Shown here one piece after another: positions 10,417 to 15,248 of a stretch of DNA of 15,248 nt. Position 1 is the first letter of the stretch. Every line of letters starts with the position of its first letter. This DNA is from Penaeus vannamei (taxonomy: Eukaryota; Arthropoda; Malacostraca; Decapoda; Penaeidae). The notes beneath the pieces are model-generated. The model had not been told where the DNA came from. It saw nothing but the letters and a program-made list of their open reading frames with translations, and did no database searches. Position numbers and translations under genes: made by a program. The stretch is from the NCBI RefSeq assembly GCF_042767895.1, contig NC_091588.1:13836857-13852104 (forward strand). The letters are read 5' to 3'.

Positions 10417-11027
10417 TTAACTCGAAAAGGGATTATTTTCGACCACGTTCTCAAAAGGCTATATATCGCTAGATTTCGCCGTTTTTTCGACTTTGGGGAT
10501 TTTTATAATTTTAGCCTTTTTTCATTATGGATGGCCTTTATGATTATTATCATTATTATCTTTAATAGCATTAACATCATCTTTATCCTTATAGTAATTA
10601 TTGCCATAATTACCCTTAATATAATCATTATAAGGGTTATTATCTTAATTATCAATGTCATTTTCCTCATTCTAACTTTTTCTATAATGATAATAACAAT
10701 AATGATAAGTTTAGAAATAATAACAACATTAATAATTATAATAACAATAATAGCAATATTATGATTATTTCTATCATTATCATTATCACTATCATTATTA
10801 TTTCTAATTATCATTTTAGTTAGTTTTATTATTATCATGAAAATTATTAGAATATTGTTGATGATTGCTATTATTGCATTAATTACGCAAATTATCATTA
10901 TTATTATCAATTTATCATAATTATCCTAATTAATGTCATAATTATCATTATCGTCATTATTAATGGGATTATTATGAAAATCATCACAATTAGCCGAATT
11001 ATTGTAGAAATCATCATAATCATCCCA
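10417..11027 (+). repeat. Satellite unit 18 (about 611 bp)
   Basis: It carries an extra run of about 18 bp (ATCATTATCATTATCACT) after TATTTCT near 10770-10790. ATGATAAGTTTAGAAAT and TTAATTATCAATGTC are shared with unit 22. There is one 21-bp subrepeat. Confidence 0.9.
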
Positions 11028-11624
11028 TACACTCGAAAAGGGTTTTTTTCGATAATATTCTCAAATGGGTATATGTCGCTAGATTTCGTCGTTTTTTCGA
11101 CGTTAGTGATTTTTATACCTTTAGCCTTTTTTCATTATGGATGGGCTTTATGATTATTATAATCATTATTATCATTAATATCATTAACATCATTATAATT
11201 ATTATATTAATTATCGCCATAATAACCCTCAATATAATCATTATAAGAGCTATTATCTTAATTGTTAATGTCATTTTCCTCATTATAACTATTTCTATAA
11301 TGATGATAACAATAATGATAATTTTGGATATAATAACACCAACGGTAATAAATATAATAAATATAATACCGATATTATGATTATTTCTACTATCATTAAT
11401 ATTTCTAATTATAATCATTGTCGTTAGTCTTATTTTTATTATCATGAAAATCATTAGATTATTGTTGATGATTGCTATCATTGCATTAATTACGCAAATT
11501 ATCATTGTAATTATCATTCTATTATAATTATCCTAATTAATGTCACAATTATCATTATTATCGTCATTATTAATGGGATTATCGTGAAAATCATCTTAAT
11601 TAACCGAATTATTGCAGAAATCAT
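11028..11624 (+). repeat. Satellite unit 19 (about 597 bp), sister of unit 5
   Basis: The variant set AACACCAACGGT, ATCATTAATATTTCT, AATCATTGTCGT and GCTATCATTG matches unit 5. The tail ends at GCAGAAATCATAATAATA without the usual CCCATAAACTCGAAAAG. Confidence 0.9.
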
Positions 11625-12304
11625 AATAATAATTTCGACCATATTCTCAAAAGGCTATATATCGCTAGATTTCGCCGTTTTTTTTCGACTTTTATACTTT
11701 AGCCTTTTTTTCATTATGGCTGGGCTTTACGATTATTATCACCATCGTTATTATCATTAATAGCATTAACATCATTATCATCATTATAGTAATTATCGCC
11801 ATAATTACCCTTGATATAATCATTATAAGAGCTATCATCTTAATTATTAATGTCATTTTCCTCTTTATAACTATTTCCATAATGATAATAACAATAATGA
11901 TAATTTTAGAAATAATAACAACTGTAATAATCATAATAACAATGATATTGATGTTATTATTATTTCTACTTATTATCATTATCGTTAGTCTTAGTGCTAT
12001 TATCTTGAAAATCATTGGAGTATTGTTGATAATTGCTAATATTGCATTAATTACGCAAATTAACATCATAATTATCATTTTATTATAATTATCCTAATTA
12101 ATGTCATAATTGTCCTAATTAATGTCATAATTATCCTAATTAATGTCGTAATTATTCTAATTAAATTCATAATTATTCTAATTAATGTCATACTTATCCT
12201 AATTAATTTCATAATTATCATTATTATCTTTCATTATTAATGGGATTATCATGAAAATCATTATAATTAGCCGAATTATTGCAGAAATCATCATAATCAT
12301 CCCA
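11625..12304 (+). repeat. Satellite unit 20 (about 680 bp)
   Basis: The unit starts at ATTTCGACC because the hairpin left arm is deleted. The core also lacks TTGGGGATT (TTCGACTTTTATACTT). The dyad spacer is shortened (AACAATGATATTGATG). Six 21-bp subrepeats restore the overall length. Confidence 0.9.
12085..12210 (+). repeat. 21-bp subrepeat block, 6 copies
   Basis: Six tandem 21-mers start at 12085, 12106, 12127, 12148, 12169 and 12190. Copies 1 and 3 match the consensus exactly and the others have one to four changes. Confidence 0.9.
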
Positions 12305-12906
12305 TAAACTCGAACAGTGTTTTTTTGGACCATATTATCAGAAGGCTAGATTTCGCTAGATTTCGCCGTTTTTTTACGTTGGGGATTTTTATACTTTTAG
12401 CCTATTTTCATTATGGATGGGCTTTATGATTATTATCATAATTATTATCATTAATAGCATTAACATCATTATAGTAATCGACATAATTACCCTTAATATA
12501 ATCATTATAAGAGGTATTATCTTAATTATTAATGACATTTTCCTCATTATAACTATTTCTATAATGATAATAATAATAATGATAATTTTAGAAATATCAA
12601 CAGTAATACTTATATTAACAATAATAGCGATATTATGATTATTTCTACTTTCATTATTATTTGTAGTTATTATCATTATCGTTAGTATTATTGTTATTAT
12701 GAAAATCATTAGAGTATTGTTGATGATTGCTATTATTGCATTAATTACGCAAATTATCATGATAATTATAATTTTATTATAATTATCCTAATTAATGTCA
12801 TAATTATCCTAATGTCATAATTATCATTATCGTCATTATTAATGGGATTATCATGAAAATCATCATAATTAGCCGAATTATTGTAGAAATCATCATAATC
12901 ATCCCA
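12305..12906 (+). repeat. Satellite unit 21 (about 602 bp)
   Basis: The core has a short tandem duplication, GCTAGATTTCGCTAGATTTCGCC near 12345-12368, in place of the TATATAT segment. The CATCATTATAGTAATCGACAT stretch is shortened. The second 21-bp subrepeat is truncated. Confidence 0.9.
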
Positions 12907-13540
12907 TAAACTCGAAAAGGGTTTTTTCGACGATATTCTCATAAGGCTATATATCGCTAGATTTCGCCGTTTTTTCGACTTTGGGGATTTTTACACTTTT
13001 AGCCTTTTTTTCATTGTGGATGGGCTTTATGATTATTATCATCATCATAATTATTAGTAAAAGCATTAACATCATCATTATCATCATTAAAGTAATTATC
13101 TCCATAATTACCCTTAATATAATCATTATAAGAGCTATTATCTTAATTATCAATGTCATTTTCCTCATTATAACTATTTCTATAATGATAATAACAATAA
13201 TGATAAGTTTAGAAATAATAACAACAGTAATAATTATAATAACAATAATAGCGATATTATGATTATTTCTACTATCATTGTTATTTCTAATTATTATCAT
13301 TATCGTTAGTCATATTGTTATTATCATGAAAATCGTTGAAATATTGTTCAGTATTGCTATTATTGCATTAATAACGCAAATTATCATTATATTTATTAGT
13401 TTATTATAATTATCCTAAATAATGCCATAATTATCCTAATTAATGTCATAATTATCATTATTATCCTCATTATTAATGGGATTATCATGAAAATCATCAT
13501 AATTAGCCGAATTATTGCATAAATCATCATAATCATCCCA
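12907..13540 (+). repeat. Satellite unit 22 (about 634 bp), last full unit before the island
   Basis: Complete core, dyad (arms 13182-13221 and 13278-13327) and two 21-bp subrepeats. The tail variant TTGCATAAATCATC is shared only with unit 15, the other unit that runs into the non-satellite segment. Confidence 0.9.
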
Positions 13541-13553
13541 TAAACTCGAAAAG
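13541..13553 (+). repeat. Start of satellite unit 23, interrupted after ACTCGAAAAG
   Basis: TAAACTCGAAAAG is the normal start of a unit. The next base begins the non-satellite island. The satellite continues with GGGGTATTTCGACC only at 15161. Confidence 0.88.
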
Positions 13554-13653
13554 TGGGGTTGTAGCCCACAGTATCTCCAACTACAAAATACGTCACACTG
13601 TAGGGCCACCAGTGCAACGTGTCAGCATCACCTGCATCAATAAGGGCATCAAG
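13554..13653. repeat. Right-hand copy of the 100-bp junction segment
   Basis: 98/100 identical to 8846-8945. Here it is continuous with unique DNA on its right, so this locus (or a relative of it) is the likelier source. It contains small inverted repeats, TTGTAG/CTACAA and CACTG/CAGTG, of unknown meaning. Confidence 0.92.
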
Positions 13654-13707
13654 AATAATCTCTTGGATTCTTGCACACGGTTTACTCCTTTCCTCGAGAC
13701 ATTTTAG
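13632..13707 (-). other. Possible internal exon of an unrecognised gene
   Basis: On the minus strand a pyrimidine-rich TTTATTTCTTTGCAG ends at 13708, a good splice-acceptor match. Reading on from 13707 the frame stays open for over 50 codons and encodes non-repetitive sequence: CLEERSKPCARIQEIILDAL, then IDAGDADTLHWWPYS and FVVGDTVGYNPT. It then runs into satellite at 13553. A donor-like GCAG/GTGATG at 13632/13631 would make a 76-nt exon. There is no ATG at the start, which fits an internal exon better than a gene start. I do not recognise the protein. The copy at 8846-8945 covers only the downstream part and changes the donor-side G to A (T8924). A chance open frame remains possible. Confidence 0.3.
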
Positions 13708-13917
13708 CTGCAAAGAAATAAATCATTGGTAAACATGTACTGAAATACAGGTCATTGAACAAAGTACCACAGTTATTTAAGTCTGGGCTTTCTTGATACA
13801 TGATGTGTAATGCTTTACTTTTCTTATTTCAAAAGACTGGAAGCCTATTAACATAAGTATATGAAATAAACTCGAAACTATCTGTAGTTATACAGCCCGA
13901 CTCAATGAACATTCATT

Positions 13918-13942
13918 ACACACACACACACACACACACACA
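13918..13942. repeat. (AC)12 dinucleotide microsatellite
   Basis: An uninterrupted AC/CA run of 25 bases ends at AAAAGG. Confidence 0.97.
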
Positions 13943-14118
13943 AAAGGAATATTTATTAGTCTAAACTTCATATCTACCGTATATATATAAATGAATGTAT
14001 AAGCACTTAGAAATGACAGACAAGTAGCAAATTCATCACACATAAACATAAAAATATTTACATCGTATCCCAAAGCAGGTAGCACTGACGCTTCACATTA
14101 CCACCTCATCACCACATG

Positions 14119-14132
14119 CACGTCACGTCACG
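14119..14132. promoter_or_regulatory. Tandem CRE-like half sites
   Basis: CACGTCACGTCACG contains CGTCA twice with a 6-bp step, the half-site bound by CREB/ATF-type bZIP proteins. There is no full TGACGTCA palindrome. Functional status is unknown. Confidence 0.25.
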
Positions 14133-14270
14133 ACAGGTACACCATCTCATGACAGGTAGCCAGCCTGCACCCTTGCATCTATGAGACAATTTCACTTATA
14201 TGAAACATCATATCAGGTATTAGCACTTGACACATATAGGATCTACATGGAAATAATAGCACATCACTAT

Positions 14271-14465
14271 TCATATAATGCAAATACAGTATACAATTAA
14301 TACCAACCAATGCGAAGACCATGTGAAAGTAGAAATCACTCTGCAAGGTGACAAGCCCAACTCCAGTGCTCTTTCCCAGACTACACTGAAGTCTTTTGGG
14401 TTATCACTATGACTCCAACAGTTCTTTAACACTTTAACTGCCAGCTCTTCCCAGAAATACTGGCG
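14271..14465 (-). other. 65-codon stop-free frame, possible exon or decayed coding remnant
   Basis: The frame opens directly after a TAA (minus strand, complement of 14466-14468) and runs to a TGA at 14271-14273. It encodes non-low-complexity sequence including FWEELAVKVLKNCW, then NPKDFSVVWERALELG. It contains no start codon in its first half. A WEEL...LKNCW pattern is faintly like the end of DDE domains of pogo/Tigger transposases, but this is a weak resemblance and I do not assert it. It lies 100 bp left of the CCAAT cluster and on the strand that would read away from it. It could equally be a chance open frame. Confidence 0.2.
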
Positions 14466-14567
14466 TTAATAAGAATGTCACTGCACAAATGCAATTTCTA
14501 TGAGCGTGTCCGTCAACAAAAAAACCCTCCTCCAAGTGGTAATGGCGCTTAACACAGGCTTTCGCAG

Positions 14568-14631
14568 CCAATCATAATGCAGAGTACACGTGGACCAATC
14601 AGAACAAAGCGCTGCTCGTGCGAGAGCCAAT
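14568..14631. promoter_or_regulatory. Three CCAAT boxes plus CACGTG E-box
   Basis: CCAATCA occurs at 14568-14574, 14595-14601 and 14627-14633 on the plus strand, with start-to-start spacings of 27 and 32 bp. A palindromic CACGTG lies at 14587-14592, just before the second box. Two or three CCAAT boxes about 30 bp apart are typical of NF-Y-bound promoters of histone and cell-cycle genes. The motifs work in either orientation, so direction is not determined. Confidence 0.5.
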
Positions 14632-14690
14632 CAACTTCAAGGATGGAAACACTTGTGCAAATGAGCTATTATCAAGAATTAGTCAATGCA

Positions 14691-14698
14691 TATTTAAA
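14691..14698 (+). promoter_or_regulatory. TATA-like TATTTAAA
   Basis: TATTTAAA lies 60 bp right of the last CCAAT box, preceded by ATGCA. TCAGTG, an arthropod initiator-like hexamer, starts at 14731, about 40 bp from the TATA-like box. That is longer than the usual 25-32 bp, so a start site cannot be assigned. Confidence 0.25.
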
Positions 14699-14797
14699 TT
14701 TCATTCTTATTGCCAATGTATATCTTCATATCAGTGATTGTCTCACACTCAACCTTCCGGTATAATCATACTCTTTCATTAATTATAGATGCTGCAA

Positions 14798-14807
14798 GGG
14801 GCGGGGC
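14798..14807. promoter_or_regulatory. GC box GGGGCGGGGC
   Basis: An exact match to the Sp1/KLF consensus in otherwise AT-rich DNA, 20 bp left of the E2F-type site. Confidence 0.5.
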
Positions 14808-14812
14808 TACTT

Positions 14813-14826
14813 GTTGCTAAGGAAAA
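14813..14826. promoter_or_regulatory. X-box-like GTTGCTAAGGAAAA
   Basis: It resembles an RFX X-box (GTTGCC-AT-GGAAAC) with changes at several positions. Listed because it lies between a GC box and an E2F-type site. Weak on its own. Confidence 0.15.
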
Positions 14827-14838
14827 TTTGGCGGGAAA
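14827..14838. promoter_or_regulatory. E2F-type site TTTGGCGGGAAA
   Basis: The reverse strand reads TTTCCCGCCAAA, an exact match to the E2F/DP consensus TTTSSCGC. Together with the CCAAT boxes and the GC box it makes a plausible S-phase or cell-cycle promoter. No first exon is identifiable before the satellite resumes at 15161. Confidence 0.5.
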
Positions 14839-15014
14839 ACGTGGCAGCGTTTAGACCATATCACATATTTCGACTTCTTTCACTAGATAAACAGGACATC
14901 CGACTCATAATAAAAATTATCCATTCATTCAGTTGTACATCAGCCTATATACACGTATGTTTCACATAACATAGTCCTCATACAAAGATGTTTCAAATAA
15001 AAAATGCCAGCAGC
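14839..15014. other. Unique sequence right of the promoter-like cluster
   Basis: No open frame, splice-site pair or RNA gene is recognised. If the cluster drives a plus-strand gene, this would hold the 5' untranslated region and start of an intron. That is inference only. Confidence 0.4.
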
Positions 15015-15071
15015 AAAAAAAAATGATAATAATAATAAAAAAAATAAAAAATAAATAAATAAAATAAAATT
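15015..15071. repeat. A-rich low-complexity tract
   Basis: A run of nine A is followed by (AAT)n and AAATA-type sequence with almost no G or C. It could be a decayed microsatellite or an old poly-A tail on the plus strand. No target-site duplication was found next to it. Confidence 0.8.
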
Positions 15072-15160
15072 AGCACCGTTTTCTATAAAACTTATTATTA
15101 ATCAAAGAAAACTTTATCACTATAAGCATATAACAAAACTTAAACTCGTAATATTCTACA
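15072..15160. other. Right end of the island
   Basis: AT-rich unique sequence. TAAACTCG at 15141-15148 matches the start of a satellite unit, followed by TAATATTCTACA in place of AAAA. The true satellite boundary could therefore be 15141 with a 12-bp diverged stretch. Confidence 0.5.
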
Positions 15161-15248
15161 GGGGTATTTCGACCATATTCTCAAAAGGCTATATATCGCT
15201 AGATTTCGCCGTTTTTTCGACTTTGGGGATTTTCATACTTTAGCCCTT
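15161..15248 (+). repeat. Satellite resumes: core of unit 23 (right edge of window)
   Basis: GGGGTATTTCGACC is followed by ATATTCTCAAAAGGC, TATATATCGCTAG, GCCGTTTTTTCGACTTTGGGG and TTTCATACTTTAGCC. This is the unit core in the same orientation as the main array, cut off just before CATTATGGATGGG. Confidence 0.95.

Larger units (their letters stand above)
1..13553 (+). repeat. Satellite array, about 22 head-to-tail units of roughly 630 bp
   Basis: The landmark CATTATGGATGGGCTTTATG recurs, with variants, near 480, 1010, 1670, 2300, 2955, 3595, 4225, 4855, 5465, 6090, 6755, 6930, 7525, 8095, 8380, 9085, 9930, 10525, 11135, 11715, 12415 and 13015. The spacing is usually 575-700 bp. A second landmark, ATAAACTCGAAAAG, recurs about 95-110 bp before most of these. 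All copies have the same orientation. Exceptional spacings (about 174, 288 and 849 bp) match visible deletions or duplications. No gene is supported anywhere in this stretch. The open frames are low-complexity Ile/Met/Asn runs that arise because ATT/ATC-derived sequence keeps trinucleotide phase. Units below are cut at TAAACTCG, an arbitrary but reproducible boundary. Confidence 0.95.
13708..14270. other. Unique non-coding stretch
   Basis: No gene is recognised. The stretch contains the (AC)12 tract, a short TATATATA run at about 13980, a pair of CGTCA motifs at 14121-14130 and two GACAGGTA octamers close together (about 14132-14157). The open frame crossing the AC tract on the minus strand is repeat-derived (alternating Val-Cys). 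Confidence 0.6.
13554..15160. other. 1.6-kb non-satellite island interrupting one satellite unit
   Basis: The sequence is visibly GC-richer and non-repetitive compared with the array. Both edges fall within the core hairpin of a single unit: left edge after ACTCGAAAAG, right edge before GGGGTATTTCGACC. TAAACTCG occurs at 13541-13548 (left edge), 13867-13874 and 15141-15148 (12 bp before the right edge), which may be satellite remnants or a repeat around the insertion. I see no convincing terminal inverted repeats, transposase or reverse transcriptase, so the island is not called as a transposon. It may be the original host DNA into which the satellite spread on both sides. Confidence 0.8.

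Noticed and set aside
13000..13018. CENP-B box (TTCG....A..CGGG) in the core
   Set aside because: TTCGACTTTGGGGA has the TTCG and a G run, but the spacing is too short and the CGGG is missing. A centromere role cannot be argued from this.
1..13553. The dozens of 60-214 codon open frames in the array as protein-coding genes
   Set aside because: They consist of Ile, Met, Asn and Thr runs, occur on both strands over the same bases, differ in length from unit to unit, and follow directly from ATN-phased sequence. No splice structure or promoter context supports them.
1..13553. CRISPR-like or phage repeat array
   Set aside because: The repeats are about 630 bp, directly adjacent with no unique spacers, and very AT-rich. 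The context is eukaryotic.
13888..14085. Minus-strand frame with CVCVCVC as a cysteine-rich peptide
   Set aside because: The repeat is the translation of the (AC)12 microsatellite, and the rest has no signal peptide or family resemblance.
14577..14765. Plus-strand 62-codon open frame
   Set aside because: It runs across the CCAAT boxes and the TATA-like element, shows no family resemblance and is of a length expected by chance.
14719..14840. Histone gene starting right of the CCAAT/TATA motifs
   Set aside because: The ATG at 14789 opens only about 21 codons (ending at GTTTAG), and no histone-fold sequence or histone 3' stem-loop is visible before the satellite resumes.
15015..15071. Poly-A tail of a processed retrocopy ending in the island
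   Set aside because: The tract is interrupted by T in an AAT/AAATA pattern. No upstream coding sequence or flanking duplication is visible, so a simple low-complexity tract is the safer call.
13554..15160. The island as a transposon with terminal inverted repeats
   Set aside because: The ends (TGGGGTTGTAG and, reversed, CCCCTGTAG) match only over a few bases. There is no recognisable transposase or reverse transcriptase, and no clean target-site duplication apart from the uncertain TAAACTCG.
1..15248. Mitochondrial control region or bacterial AT-rich plasmid
   Set aside because: There are no tRNA, rRNA or respiratory genes, and no bacterial genes or ribosome binding sites. The tandem satellite, AC microsatellite and NF-Y/Sp1/E2F-type motifs fit nuclear animal DNA.

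Overview
The window looks like nuclear DNA of a eukaryote, most likely an animal. It is dominated by a long AT-rich satellite array. It also holds an (AC)n microsatellite and a piece of ordinary DNA with animal-type promoter motifs (CCAAT boxes, a GC box, an E2F-type site). I cannot name the species. A decapod or other marine invertebrate is a guess from the abundance of ATT/ATC-derived repeats. There is no bacterial gene structure, no rRNA or tRNA gene, and no convincing complete protein-coding gene.

Layout. (1) Positions 1-13553 are a head-to-tail satellite array of about 22 diverged units, all in the same orientation, mostly 590-680 bp. Each unit has a less repetitive core of about 140 bp (a TCGAAAA/TTTTCGA hairpin, TATATATCGCTAG, GCCGTTTTTTCGACTTTGGGG, then CATTATGGATGGGC). 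ATT/ATC-rich sequence follows, then a central dyad where the strand asymmetry flips, then a 21-bp subrepeat present in 1-6 copies, then a conserved tail leading to the next core. Several units are damaged, mostly by deletions in the dyad or the core. (2) At 8846-8945 a 100-bp non-satellite segment sits inside the array. (3) Positions 13554-15160 are an island of ordinary, GC-richer DNA. Its first 100 bp are the same segment as 8846-8945 (98/100 identical by eye). It contains a possible minus-strand exon, (AC)12, a 65-codon open frame, a cluster of promoter-like motifs at 14568-14838 and an A-rich low-complexity tract. (4) At 15161 the satellite resumes in the same orientation and at almost the same place in the unit where it stopped, so the island is best read as an interruption of one satellite unit.

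The many Ile/Met-rich open frames on both strands of the array are by-products of trinucleotide-phased ATN sequence and are not annotated as genes. The best leads are the shared junction segment, the promoter-like cluster enclosed by satellite, the recurrent hairpin and dyad breakpoints, the private variants shared by distant units, and the 209/210 tandem duplication at 9319-9738.
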